64,000 nt of DNA from Myoxocephalus aenaeus (lineage: Eukaryota; Chordata; Actinopteri; Perciformes; Cottidae), in the NCBI GenBank assembly GCA_038501785.1, contig JBAMJR010000180.1, positions 4,608,501-4,672,500 on the forward strand, in the 5' to 3' direction. The notes below the pieces were generated by a model. The model did no database searches. It was not told the origin of the DNA and saw nothing but the letters and a program-made list of their open reading frames with translations. The position numbers and the translations under genes are program-made. Position 1 is the first letter of the stretch; each line of letters starts with the position of its first letter. Shown here piece after piece: positions 12,514 to 29,930 of this stretch.

Positions 12514-14322
12514 ATGGCTCACTCCAAAAAAGAAAATCGTTTGTGCGGTCTGAAAAATGTGCGCGATCTGAAAAATCTATTGCGCGGCCACTTTGACTGG
12601 TCTAAACCATCTGGAGCACAGGGACGAAAAAAGGAAGAAAAGGAAAAGAAAGTCAAGTATAGAGGTAAGTCTTCTCATCTCAGCCATTAAGGTGTCAAAC
12701 GAAATACATTTAGTATTGTGCATCACCTAATATTGGACGTTTCATTGCTGTCACTTAGGCTAGCTATAGCTAGCTAGCAACTGTTACTTTGCTAATTTGC
12801 TACGTAGGCTATTACTAGCAAACGTAACTTCACTGATAACCTACATGGATGTACATGTCAGAAGACCAGTATCTGGATAACGTATGCTGGTTATGAAAAG
12901 TACAGTTGCTGTCTACATTCATTATAAATGGTATAAGTTCTGTTTAGTGAATTCACAACTAGCCGGTGCATACACACACAGTAACCATTTGGGGGATAGT
13001 GGTGGTGTTCACCCTTCTGTACAGTTCCTCCCCAGGAATATACTAAAATGTATATGTGTTTTTTGTTTTGTTTTGTTTTTATTTTTTATTTTTGTTTTAA
13101 ATTGGCCAGATGCACTCAGGCAATTTTTTCAGAGGCCGGCACCTGCTGGAGAAAGGACGCCTGATTCGCCTCCCTCTGAACTTTGTAAGTAGTGTGATGG
13201 GAAAATATAGTGTTGTCATGTTGAAGGACAAGAGGGCCCGAATCGAACCTTTAAATGACCCTCAGAGATGAAGACCAAATGGGATGAGTACTGGGATCAA
13301 AGGACTGTTGATCTTCCTTCACTTGTATATGGGGGGGGTCGTAAACAGATAAGAGGTTGACTTCCCAGAACAAAGGGAGATGTTTTCCTGCTCTGGCCAC
13401 GGGAAGCGGGGGTGTTCATGGGTCTCGAGCAGACTAGGGACTCCGTGTCGTTCATGGGGGTTTGGGGGCGGAGACCTGATTGTGTTAAAAGGGGCCTGAT
13501 GACTGTGCTTCTTTGAATCTTGTGTCACAGGCTGCTATGACCAGTGACAGACTTTTCCTTCCTGCAGGAATAAACGGACTTAAGACAACTTTGATTAAGA
13601 GAGACATCATTCCTTCTTAACAGATCTAATAGGAAAAACTTCCATTACAGTAGCCTACACAACTAGTACTATTGTTGCTGTTTTTGTTATTGTTATTATT
13701 ATTATCAATTATTACTTTCATAATCACATCACATTAATACTACTAATTGTAATCAGTAGCATTATTTAGCCTTGTAGCAGTGGTGGCAGTAATTATAATT
13801 TATCTACTACAAGTTACATGGTCAGATAAAATGTATTTGTACAATGCAACTATGTGGTAGGATGATAGAAATGACCAAATGCAATTGTGTAACGAACAGC
13901 ATGGATGAACTCTGTGTTTAAATACAGCTGCAGGAGAAGGGACATCCAGTAGTACTCAAGGGGCCAGGAACACACAGCCTGCATCAGGTGAGTCTATTTA
14001 ATAGTATTTATTCAAGCCACATCCATACTTTAAAGTACAATAGAAACATGTTAGCATGTATTAAATACAATAGCTTGTTTTCTTAAAGAAGTTCAACCAC
14101 ATTCATGATCATTTCACTTATTATATTAAACACCGCTTGTCTGGCTATACAATTTGCTTGAATACAGGTGAAGGTGAAGGGACATCCAGGACCACATCAA
14201 GCACTCAGGGCACCAGTGAAACTACACTGCCGCCTGCAGACACCTCACCCTCCGCAATTCCTGATATCCAGGGAGAACCTATAGATCCTGCTGACTGGCC
14301 AGCCTTCTGTGTTTGTGTGTAA
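12514..14322 (+). CDS. Four-exon ORF for the N-terminal part of a hAT (ZMYM-type) transposase
   Basis: Exons at 12514-12664, 13110-13184, 13928-13987 and 14168-14322 join with GT/AG borders. All three introns are phase 1 and there is no internal stop, giving 146 aa ending VCV-stop. The protein has a basic KPSGAQGRKKEEKEKK motif near residues 29-44, a Ser/Thr/Pro/Gly-rich middle and a final DPADWP. In my recollection, KPSGA-x-x-RK and DP-x-x-WP occur near the N-terminus of ZMYM1-like hAT transposases, ahead of the TTF-type finger and catalytic core, which are missing here. AATAAA follows at about 14,398. Exons 3 and 4 resemble each other (EGTSSSTQG against EGTSRTTSSTQG). It could be a trans-acting or inhibitory fragment, or simply a deletion derivative. 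The ORF model is solid; the function is not known. Confidence 0.7.
13195..13622 (+). mobile_element. Possible solo LTR inside intron 2 of the hAT ORF
   Basis: This stretch differs in composition from its AT-rich surroundings. It has an AATAAA at about 13,570 followed by a short tail ending CTTCTTAACA, as in retroviral-type LTRs. Clear target duplications and a certain 5' edge were not found. It contains no viral gene. Confidence 0.35.
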
Positions 14323-14696
14323 GGGGAAAAAAACTGTCAAACCTTGTTAACCATAGTCATTCCCTATGCAGCTTGTATCATGTTTTGAGGTTTGTTCAAT
14401 AAACATATTTGAACAAAAGAGTGTTTTTGTCACAGTTTATGGAGTTAATTTAATCCTAACTTTGAGTGTGTAATAAATTATTTAAAATACTAAAAAATAA
14501 AATGTTCTGAAACTATTCTGGTGTTTGTTGTCCATGCACCATTTATTGTTGAACTGCAATGTAGAATAGTAGAATTATAAGTGCGTGAAAAACTGCTATG
14601 CAAAGTAAAGCAGTTAAGTTAATATATGGGAGGGGGGGCGCAAAACTCAATCTCGCCTAGGGCAACCAAAGTGCTAGAGCCGGCCCTGCATGTGTG

Positions 14697-16555
14697 TGCG
14701 TGTGCGCTGTCCCGGGTGCTGAAATGCAGTAGAGGAGATCGATAGACAGTCTGAACATAGCAAGGTCTTTTATTTCAGGCCTACATGTTGGCATATGCGT
14801 AGGTGTGATTATTTATTCATTCGTTTATGGCACTAATTTGTTTGTGTGGGAAATTGCGGTTATAAATGTTTTTTTTTTATAAATGTTTTTTTACCGAATA
14901 AAATTAATCCATGAAGTACGTTTATTGTGTCATCTCTCATGGGATAATAAGAGCAAAGTAAAGATAAATGGTTAATAACGGCAGCACGTTAGAGGAAAGT
15001 TTGACAGCTTGTGTTGCCGTCATCGGTCTCCCCTCCTGACGTCGTCTTTCCGGGGTCCTGATCGAACCCTACGGCTGCTGCGAGATGCTCCGTGCGTAAA
15101 GACAAAACATCAGCAGTGGTTTTTACTCTGACACAGCGTGTCATGAGAGAATTTTGTTTTTTTACATCCGACTGATATCAGTTTCTCTTAGTGACTAACT
15201 GACTCCTCTTTGTGTGCATGCTTAGGATATCGTCAACATCGGGCCCGCAGGAGCAAATTCGCCAATGTGAGCAATCCCCTGGATAGAAACTGTGCCTACA
15301 TCAAATGTGGGACTTTGACTGGCTGTGCAGCGAGTACATAGAGAGCTAGGATCTCCATCTGTCAGACAGGTAAGCATGGTGTGTATTATACACTATATAT
15401 ATTGATAATAACATATATTCTTTGGAGCACAATTTATATTATTATATCATTGAACAGATGGCAGTGTTTTCTTCTCAAAGCATGGTATTTCTGTTCTTCC
15501 TGTCATCCTCATTTACATCCACATTTGTCTCCTGACCTTTAATCTCCTCCCCCTGTTATTATGTTGTGTCATTTATAGTCTTGAAGTGTTTATCGTAATC
15601 AGAGCTGAAATAAGAGAGGCATAGCAAGGCTGACAGCGGGAGAGAAAAAAGCGGTGAGAGAGGTTTTTGTCTGAAAGGCATCAACTATCCAGACAGCATG
15701 AGGGTTATCAGCCAAAGTAAACACATAAAATGATCCTTAATGTGAATGCATGCTCCCCAGCGATTGCAGGCACACCAACGCAAAGGCCATTAAAGGTTTA
15801 TCAGAGGTTTGCAGTGGCTTGGCCGGAGCCGCTCACAAGCAGATGAATATATTTTTGTGGCATTAACGGCATCTGCTCAAATGGCTAACCGGGCGCCCGC
15901 ATCTCTCCCAGGATGATGGGAGGCGAGTCGAAAGACAAATGTGCTCTTTGCTGCTGTAAAGCGATACCAAACTGAACGAAACCCAAAAGAGGCAGCCTTC
16001 CCAAGCTGGCGCTAGCATCGAGATGACACATCCCCATGGTGATCCCGCGTCACCGATAGAATCTAGATAAGCCCCCAGGTCAGAAACAATAAGGTGAGGA
16101 CATGACCCCCATTAAATTCCTGCGACACATACATGTAAACAGCCACCATACCCGCTCGCCTGCGTTCAAGCAGCTGCTCCCCTCGCAACAGCTTAGCGCT
16201 CTCGCCGAAGAGGGCTCAGTTTGCAAATGACAGCACCAGCAGAGTTAAATCCCTCTAAATGTCCTGAAATGGCTCACACAGAAGGGTTTAATAGAAGTTA
16301 TTTCGGAAAAGGTCGACGGCCACCAGACCCACCAGACAGCTGTAATGACCATCAACACGGCCACACTGGACCTGCAAGTAATCCCACGTGCTTGTTTTAT
16401 CCATCTGTACTATGGGGATCAAATGGGTGGCTTTCAGACGGGAGGAATAATCCACACGCAATTTGACACCAGGCTGAAAAGCAGTGTGTTCACTGCCCTC
16501 TCTGGTTCAAAGTCTCAAGTCTGTGTCATCTCTGGTCCCAACCATTCCATTATCC
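14697..16555. other. Gene-less stretch
   Basis: Nothing coding was found. The part from 15,740 to 16,240 is richer in G/C and could hold a conserved non-coding element, but this cannot be judged without alignment. Confidence 0.35.
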
Positions 16556-16810
16556 AAACGGCTTATCCTATTTAGGGTCGCTGGAGCTGATCCCAGCTGA
16601 CATTGGGCGAAGGCAGGGTTCACCCGGGACAGGTCACCGGTTTATCGCAGGGCACGTATAGAGACAGACAACCATTGAGGCTCACATTCGCACCTAAGGG
16701 CACTTTAGAGACCAATTAACCTGAGCTGCATGTCTTTGGACTATGGGAGGAAGGCGGAGAACCCAGAGGGAACCCACACTGCCCAGGGGAGAACATGCAA
16801 ACTCAAAAGG
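16556..16810 (+). mobile_element. LINE-derived vertebrate-wide repeat tail
   Basis: Blocks such as TTTAGGGTCGCTGGAGCTGA, TCCCAGCTGACATTGGGCGA, GCATGTCTTTGGACTATGGG and GGGGAGAACATGCAAACTC belong to a very common vertebrate repeat that I associate with L2/CR1- or Rex-type LINE 3' ends. The exact family is not determined, and no reverse transcriptase is present. Confidence 0.7.
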
Positions 16811-16859
16811 ACTCAAAAGGTGACAGTGCTATAGCCAATACAACATGTGCAGCCCTGAT

Positions 16860-18140
16860 ACCATCCAGGGACCACTAAATGCACCGCACAACAGGGGATA
16901 CACAACGTCCCTTTGATTAACTAAAAGTTAGATGTACCGTTAACGACATTGATGGCAGAGAACGTAGCCGCAGAGAGTGACACCAACAGCAAGCGGTACG
17001 TCATGTAAACACACCGCCCATATTGCTGTTGTTTAGCAGCCTTGCATTTGCTCTTGATGGGTATCCCCTATCGTTCTGTTGTGTTACGTCATGGTATTGT
17101 GCGTACGTCTTGTGTGTGTACTTTCAAAATAAAATAATCAGTTCGGCTCAAAGTGCGCCGTTAAACATCGCTCGCAACCAGTTAGTACACGGTGGCATAG
17201 ACATAATCCGCAAAAAAATATATTTGAATAAACATTGAATAGTTTTGTTTTTTTTCTTCATAAAAATCCAACGCCACTTTTGACAGCCTTAATTGGATGC
17301 CGTCACAAATGTTTAAAGAAAGGTGCAACAGAGCACAAGTCCACAGTCAAGTTAAATTAAAATAAATTAGTATCACACACCAAAATGGAGGAACCTGTGA
17401 AAGCAATACAAGGAGGGCTTTAATGTGATGTTATGGTAATGTGGCATGCAGAGGGAAAAAAGCTGCATCCAATAGTGCAGCTTTTTTCTCTCTCATTTCT
17501 TTCAATGAAACCACTGTATTGGTGTCTATAGCAACGCTGTCTAATGCATGGGGTTGCGCTGATGTGGGCACCCACATCCTCTGGGATCTCTGGAGGCAAT
17601 TACTGCCAGTCTGAACATGGCCTAATAGATTCCTGACGTGTGATTAATTGAAACTATGATTTGAATAGGTCATGTGTACCAAAATAGCCGACTAATGTTG
17701 CGAGTGGTCTTAATGGCTTGTGGACACAGCATGGACACCGTACTCTTTGGAGTCTGTCATTTTGCATTATTCCCTTGAAAACAGCACACTTACCTAATCA
17801 AAAGAGAATCCAGTTGAAATCAGGTATGCAAAGTGACAGAGGTGGGTATAAAAGTCCTTACGGTATTGTTTTGATACTTATCATCAGTTTATGTGACGCA
17901 GTAATTTACAATTATGAGTTATTAGGTTCAAGGGGCACGGCAGCTGGCACTCCACACTCCGTTTCACATTCATTAGCAGCTCATTAGGAGAGCGGTGATG
18001 GTTCAACTGAGCTTGCAAAAATATTTTAAAATACCCTCTCCTTATCATACCGATGATGCATTGAAGTTGAAAACTTAGTTTTTTCCAAAAAGTACATTTT
18101 CTTTTCCATTTTCAATGTTATTGCACTCAAAAGTCAGTTT
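16860..18140. other. Gene-less stretch with one hairpin
   Basis: No exon was found. The hairpin at 17,450-17,493 is listed separately. Confidence 0.4.
17450..17493. repeat. Hairpin, 18-bp stem with one mismatch
   Basis: AGAGGGAAAAAAGCTGCA, then an 8-base loop, then TGCAGCTTTTTTCTCTCT. The A-run and T-run arms could also act as a terminator-like signal for RNA polymerase III, but no promoter boxes are seen nearby. Confidence 0.8.
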
Positions 18141-18144
18141 GAAC

Positions 18145-18377
18145 TGTCACGGTCTTGGTTTTGATTTAGTTGTATTTCCTGTTTAATTTTGAAGTGCCCT
18201 GCCTCGTGTGTCCCGTGTTCACTTCACTTCCTGCCTTTGTGTGTTTTCCCACCTTTGTGATTGTCTGCCTTAATTGAAACCACCTGTGTTTAATCACCCA
18301 CACCTGCCCAGAGTATTTAAACTCAGTGCTCTCCTGTCTCTGTGTTTGGGTCCATCCCCTGTTACTCCCATGTGACA
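18145..18377 (+). mobile_element. LTR-like or TIR-like repeat (233 bp)
   Basis: It starts TGTCACGG and ends TGTGACA, giving 6-bp inverted ends of the TG...CA type. A TATA-like GTATTTAAACTC lies inside. I recognise the interior as a frequent fish repeat. Flanks (TGAAC, GAAAC) do not form a clean duplication, so the class stays open. Confidence 0.4.
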
Positions 18378-18659
18378 GAAACAGCAGATTTATTGAATTG
18401 TAACTAATTTAATAAAATTAGGTTAGTCCTCCTAAAAGCACCTTCTTGTGTCCAATGCGGGTTAAGAAATGTCCGTCCAGATGCAAACTCAAAAACACAA
18501 TTTAAGTGAAAATCGATGGCAAAAGTTGCTAAAAACGATGCTGAAACGCTCGTGTGGACGGAGATCGTTTTTGTTTTAAAACTCTGTTTTGAAACGTATT
18601 AGTATGGGTGTAGCCTAAAACTCTTTTATAGGGTTCTCTTTTTAAAACGAGCGTCTCAG

Positions 18660-22990
<4,331 letters not shown>

Positions 22991-22991
22991 T

Positions 22992-24016
22992 ATCGGTTAT
23001 AGGGCTGCAACAACGAATCGATAAAAATCAATTATCAAAAGTGTTGGCAACGAATTTCATCATCGATTAGTTCTGTCGCGCGATTATTACGCCGGGCAAT
23101 AAGTCGCGGAGAAGAAGAAAAAGAGCGGAGCAGAGCAACTGGCCGGCCAGCGTTTCTGAGATTGGAGTGAGACGCGGAGAAACGCTTAGCAATAGAAGAT
23201 CTTTGATGTGACGTGTCGAGTCTTGGCCAATCAGCGTTAAGATGTCTACAGCGTCTTAATTTCCCTCAAACTTGTTTTTAATGGAAGCTAGTCGGCTCGC
23301 TATCACGTTAGCTAACGTGTTTGGGTTGTGTATTGTCGTTAAAGTTGCTTTATGTTCCGTTACAGTTCAGTCTTGCTTGTAAAAAAACGTAACTTGATGA
23401 AACATGCCGTAACCCCCCGGTCTGGTTCAGTTCACTCGGTCACTCGTTAACGTTAAACCGGCACACCGGAGGATCTGGCTGCAGGTTTTTTTTTTTTACT
23501 CAAAGTAGAATGAATCAAATCACATAGTTGGGCTTAGCCAACAACGTGACGTCGTGGTCATAAGAGACCCAGATATTGATTAGATGATGTGAATGAAAGA
23601 GTTAAAGGAAGGTGCAGGTGAAAACAGACGTGAGAGGAGCAGTACAGCTTCCCACTGTCCCAGTGTTTCATACATATTGATAAAGCAGGGTATGCTAAAT
23701 GCAGCCTCTACTTGATTGAGATCAATTACAGTAAAAAAAAAGGGCTCACATTTGGCAGATGTAAAGCATACATGTGTATGTTTTTTTGTGTTAGTCCATT
23801 TTTATTAATCTTTTTTAATTAACAGCTCAGGGAAGTTCAAGGAGCAACCTGTTTGTGCTTTCTGAAGAGGTTTTGCACTGTCACTTCTGTTTTTGAGTAA
23901 AGTGTTGGAAATTAATGCCTTTTTGTTTTTTTATCCGATTCATCGATTAATCGAAAAAATAATCAACCGATTAATCGATTATTAAAATAATTGTTAGTTG
24001 CAGCCCTAATCGGTTA
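22992..24016. mobile_element. Non-autonomous hAT element, TAGGGCTGCAAC type
   Basis: The element is 23,000-24,008 (1,009 bp), with TIRs TAGGGCTGCAAC and GTTGCAGCCCTA and flanking ATCGGTTA on both sides (22,992-22,999 and 24,009-24,016). Just inside both ends are ATCGATTAAT-type stretches. No transposase frame is present. A second, partial copy lies at 40,133-40,433. Confidence 0.92.
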
Positions 24017-26956
24017 TATTGGATCTTTGAATCAAAACATCTATCCAGCTATGCCCGTCTGTGTGTGACCTCTGTTTCATTCTTCTTCATCAGATCAACA
24101 CATTTCTTTATCTAAGATGTGATGAACGTTGTCGTTCGTCAATCCCGGTTCAAGAGTTGATCCATCAACATTACTACTCAAGTTTGGTTTTACAGTCAGG
24201 TTTAAAAACCATTTAAATGCTCCAAGATGAAGATGTTCCACTCAGTCACGTTAAGGAGCTTACGATCAATAAACAAACCTCTCCACATCGCTCACTCATT
24301 ACTGTTATTCAGAGACGTACAACAGCCGGGGGTCCTTGTACTCCACCGTGGAAGACCACCAAAGGTTCTCCCGATGAGCCACTGTGGCGATTGTCCACAT
24401 TCATTTGATCTGGTGGACAATTACTGTCCCGGCTGAGCGCTCACGTGTGTGTGTGAAGCCGTGTGTCGGCGCATACATTTGCTGCGATACAGATGCTGGC
24501 AGGCGATGTTCATCATCCCCCGTGCCACCAGAGCATCTGCCTGCACACTCCTCCAGGCACTGTGGTTCAATCAACAACAGCTGGTTATTAAAGCAAAAGG
24601 AGGAGAGCTCGCTCGCCTCTTTAGGCTTCAACAGGCTCCAGCTGAAGCCTCAGTGGTCCAAAGCCTGTGGCTTCACAGCTAAAGAGCATATTTCAATTCT
24701 TTCTTCTTTTTTTTTTCTTCCATTCAAGACTTGCCCTGTAACAAAACATTGACATTTTGTGCGGTTGACATTCTTCATTTTTCTCAGGGCGAATGCAATA
24801 TTCTGGGGATATGAGTCGAATAAATCTCAGTGTTATGGGATTTTCAGCGTCAGGATAATTTATATAGTGCCCGATCAACTGTGAACCACAGGCCGGTATA
24901 CTTTAATCATTTTCACATATGTTTCTGTGTAATTTCATTACTCAACGGAACGCAAAGTATAGTTATATCAAATCTCAAAGAAGATCATTCGCCAATTGCA
25001 CATGAAACCGCCAAAGTGTAACTACACAACAATAAGGAACCGCTTTGATTTATTAATAAAAGAGGTTCCGCCCTTCAACAAATCAATAAGGATCGCCAGC
25101 TTCCAGAAATTAAGGGTCAATGATTACAAATGTACCTCCACAATCATTAAGGCTATTATCTTATCAGCAGATAGAAATGTCTCCTAGTGGCCTGTTTTAA
25201 TTCTTTTTTTTGTTAAATCCATAGTGATCCATTTCCATACAAACATGCTCAGAGCAAGAAATGCTTTTCTAACCACACGTCACCTGATTGACAAGCAAAT
25301 CAATCCTATGACTTTTATTTTTCAAAGTGATTGAAGGAGCCGTGCCGTTGCCTCTGCATGGTGTAATTTAAATGTTCAACATCGTACACAGCCACTCACG
25401 TCAAACTGTCAATTTGTAAAATATAACCTTAACATACAAAATTGGACTGGCTGGGCGATATTACAAAACGTGTGTCATCGCTGGCTATTAGTTCAAAGCT
25501 CATCTGTGCGATGGTTTAAAAACATCCGTCGGTAAACAATGGGATGGATTAACAGGAGACAAATCAATGTTTCTGCCACAGGCTGCATGAAAAGCTACAA
25601 GTTTAGGTTGGTGAACTTATAAAATTAAAATAAAAAGTCTGTGCCAGAACTCAATCGCTGCAGTTTACAACACATGCTAATGAAAGTGCTCCAGATTACC
25701 CTCGTTCTCTTCCCATTGATACAAACAATACAAGCAGAGACCTGTTGTTAACATGGGCGGTGACATAATGTATGTATTTTTGTATTTTGTTGCAAACACA
25801 GTAGCAGAGCTATTGATCATACACATTTGGCCAAACTGAATTGATAGAATGGCCTTAACGTTACAAGTGGAAAGCGGGTATGTGCAGATAGATTCAACGA
25901 CTTTTGAACAATTACTTTCACGAAGGATTCAGTTTTTTAGCCAATGCATGACAGACTTAGAGATCTTTGAGTGCAAGATTCTTTGTTTTTTCCACCTTTG
26001 TGTGAAATCGGGCCGTCCACAAAGCCACGAGACAAACTGCGGCTCACAAACTAATCTCGCCTGACACGGGCCCGTCTGTGGTGTTTTAAGCTCTTGGAGA
26101 GGAGACATTTCTTCAGATGGCACAGCAGGAAACGCAAATGCACACAGAAGATTTCTCCCTGTCAGACTAGGGAGAAATTGGGAGTTAATTTTATTATCAT
26201 ACTTCTTATTCATGTGTCATAGCATATAAATGTCGGACTTTGTAGACTTTCTGTGAAAAGAGCCGTGGTCGAGGAGACGTTTCATAATTCTAACCCGACA
26301 AGTGAAAGGCAATAATACGTTTCGAGGGCTATATTTTGAAGCAACAAAAGGAGGCTGAGCAGATTTATGGTCTCACCCATTTGGTTTTTGAGCAATTAGG
26401 CCAAAAATGTGAGAGGGGAAATAAATTAAATTAATAGATTAATTGCAGGAAATATCTGGCTCCTGATGTCATGCAGAGCTATTTGTCCTAAAGATTAATT
26501 TACATATGTATTGTATTTACATATATTTTATCATTTCTTTTTCATGTGTGCCAAGTTGATCTTTCTTTGTTTCCATATTCCACGTATTTATAACTGCCCA
26601 ACTTTAATGAGTTAAAATATTTACTATTGTCTTTAGGATTCACACGTTGCTGTCAATACACAGTTGACATTAAATCATGTCTGACATGCATATAAACATA
26701 ATTAATCTTCCTTTTTTTTTAAATCACCATTTATAAAATAGTTGAACACGCTTTTACAGTCGTTCGTCTAAATATTTGCGAACGTGTCAGAAATGTCTTT
26801 AAAGTGTCCATTTAAAAGTAAATAAACCTCAAATATTTGGAGGTGGCAATAGGCAGGAATGATTAGTGGATATTCAGATGAGGTTCAGTCCATGTGGTAA
26901 CATTTGTATACAGATCATAAATACACATGAAGCAAGTGGGAGTATTTTGGAGGACT

Positions 26957-26978
26957 TATTCTCTCTCTCTCTGGCTCT

Positions 26979-27060
<82 letters not shown>
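26957..27060 (+). repeat. (CT)n then (GT)n microsatellite
   Basis: A short CT tract joins an uninterrupted GT array of about 39 units, then GTTGTTGTTG. Confidence 0.97.
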
Positions 27061-27063
<3 letters not shown>

Positions 27064-29689
27064 GTTGTTGTCATCCACACCGTTCAAGGTGAGTCCAGAT
27101 GGCTGGAAAAGAACCAAATGATCTTTCTGTCTCCTCCCTGTGTTTTGCTGTGATATCCAATAAGCGTCTGTTATTGCTCCACTTGGTCATCAGAGAGATT
27201 TCACAGCCCGACAGGTCTCTCAATTAAAGCGTCCACGCATCACAATAGCTGTTGCTGTTATTGTGTTGCCACCACTGCATTGTGTAATAACGGGGCGAGG
27301 ATTATTGTTGTTGCTTCTGTGGAGGTTGTGCATATCTGTGAGGTCAGGAACCAACTGAAACGAGCAGCCGGTGTGAAAGTGAATGAAAACCGGAGGACAC
27401 GAGGGTTGTTTGATTGACTGCGCCTCCTAATTAACCGTGGGTTTGACGGACAGCTCGGCGCCTGATCAGGAAGCATTATGCAGGTAAACATCAGGTCAAC
27501 GAAAACTGCAGTGCATGGCGACTATCCAAGCGAGCCAGTCCCTTCGTGAGATTGCTCGTCAATGTCAAGCATGTAGCAAAGGTGATTGTGTCAATCAAAC
27601 CCAAAACATGTGAAACTGCCAGACTGTGTGTACAAAGGTTGTTTTCATTACATGTGTAAATATGATTTGAGAGATGTTTGTAAGTTTACTGTACAAAAAG
27701 CAAAAACAAAAGGGATTAAAAAAAAGATGTATTTCTATTGTAGGAGTTCAATTATGGAACGACGCTAACATGCACTCATTTTTGGTTTTCAAAAGGATTG
27801 TTTATAAAAACTATTTTGAAGGTTACAAGTGTGAATGAAATGTATATATATATTTTTTTTTATTTATATCAAATTAATTATCTGATTTAATTGATAAAAA
27901 TGTATGATAGGCATATATACACATTATGCTTCTAGCTATACTTTTCAGTCTTTCTTTTTTGTATATTAGATCGTGGCTCTACTTACAATAAGTATACAAT
28001 AAATCATTGACTGAATAAAACACATACTACTTACACATTTGAAGAAGAAAAAACACTGCCTGTGAAAAAAAGCATTCTACCTTTCAGGATATGAGTGAAA
28101 GGCCAGCTAAGTGGAGATGTTTCTTTCGCCCTGAATGTCAGGAGACTGTCGGGTCGACAGATCCTTTGTCATCTGCTCAGACAGTCACGGTCGTCTTTGC
28201 ATTTCCCTTTTCACTGCCCTCTCCTAAATGTCCGGATCTGTAAATGGATTTGGAACCTTTTGGTTAGTAGCTGGTTCTCATTATCGGCCTCGGCGGTTCA
28301 CACTGCAGAGAGACGCTGGCACATTATCTAAGCAAGTGCCCGCTCTCCACGTCCCCCCCGCCTCCGCTAAGCAGCTTATCAGACACTGATAGCGGGAGCT
28401 TGAATGGGCTGCACTAATGGCGGCTTCTGGAATAATGGACTTTTCCAAACGGTAACATTAAGAAATACGTTGCACTAAATGAAGCATGTGCTGTTTACGC
28501 ATCTGCCTTAGGGATTCAGATTTCCAATTTCATTAATTTTGATTGATTTCATTTATATGCTGGGCCTTACGATTTAATACCTGATAATAAAACAAAAAAA
28601 GAGTCTGTGTTGTCAGTATTGGACCAGTATAATAAACCTTGCCCTTTTATGTGATGCACAGTGAATTTTATTTGATCAGTGGGAGGCAAAAGCACAGAAT
28701 GGAAAATATCAATATGTGGGCTTTCTTGTGTCGGTGTGCTTCTTCCTGATACTGAACCAGCAGCCAGGAATATTACTTGAACGTCGCAGCCCAAAATAGA
28801 CCTCTCTCCCTGTGCCGATTATAAGAATAATCAAATTAGACACACTGTAGTATGACAGCATTGTTCTGTGACAACGTGGTGATTTGATGGTCCCTGTTGT
28901 GTCAAATTAAAGACTAGTTAAGGAAGGCGTGTTCTGATCATTTCTAAATATCAATAATATGTAAATGTGAGTATAATATCTGACACTTTTGTTACCGGAG
29001 ATCAAATGCTTTTCTAGATTGGCCAACATTTTTCTCGGTGGCTACATATGTCTGGTAGTAAAATGCCAGTGGTATGTCTCGAATAGCAAACGATAAAATG
29101 CGAATGCTTCCATCTCAACATAGTACACCATATGGCAAGCATGACAGCCGAGCAGCCAACTACAAGCCAGCAGTCAGTAAGTGTTACGTTTAAACCACAG
29201 AGACAGTCAGTCTTGTCTAATCAATGATTTAATAAGTCTCCTGAAATAGAAACGCTACAGAGACAGCATCATCTGTACAGTAAATGCCAACGACGTGCAG
29301 TTACACTCAAAATGATATTATCTACAAAAAGACCAAAACCTTCTGAATTGATTCTATTTTCTGTCTATCCAAAGTCAGATATTACTCCTCCGTGACCGCC
29401 ATTGTTGTCCAAAAACTTAAAACACAACTGTAACACACTAATGCACTGGGTAACATAAATACATGATGACGAGCAAGGGCACTGTAGTTTATTTTGAATA
29501 AATCCCCTGCTGCCACAAACATACAAGCACATGTATTAATCCACTGTTGAAAATAGTCTCTAAAATACACCGTTTGCTCCTGTTTGAGTTAAAACTATAG
29601 TGCCCAGCTGTTTTAGGAAATTGCTATGCTTTTTACTATGTAATAACTATATATTTATTGATTCTGGTCCATTCATGACATTTTTTGAC

Positions 29690-29930
29690 AGTAACAAAAC
29701 ATTGCATATTTCCAGCCTTATCCATTAAAGGGCCATTGGTGAAGGATCTGGGGGCCTCTAGTGGTGAGGTTGAAGATTGCAACCAACTGAAAAGGCGAAT
29801 GGCCATATATGGGGACCGGTGTTTGGATTTTCTTTTCTGGGCTACTTTAGAAACATGGCAGTGCAACACAGTGTATACTCTCTTAAGTGAACCCACCTCC
29901 ATATGGAAATGACAGTAAAGAAGCATTCGT
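29690..29930 (+). repeat. Dispersed teleost repeat fragment
   Basis: The blocks GAAGGATCTGGGGGCCTCTA, GTGAGGTTGAAGATTGCAAC, CAACTGAAAAG and GGGCTACTTTAGAAACATGG match a repeat I know to be frequent in fish genomes. It is internally shortened here. Class unknown. Confidence 0.55.

Larger units (their letters stand above)
12172..14696 (+). mobile_element. hAT element with perfect 8-bp target duplication
   Basis: The element proper is 12,180-14,688 (2,509 bp), flanked on both sides by CATGTGTG. The outer end is CAGGGCCGGC on the left and GCCGGCCCTG on the right. The subterminal regions are also related (CCTAGGGCGGCAA against TCGCCTAGGGCAACC). It carries a short spliced ORF (separate entry) and an LTR-like insert in an intron, and lacks any transposase catalytic core. 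The 8-bp duplication is seen directly and marks the hAT superfamily. Confidence 0.9.

Noticed and set aside
26866..27153. Cys-Val repeat 'protein'
   Set aside because: It is the translation of the GT microsatellite.
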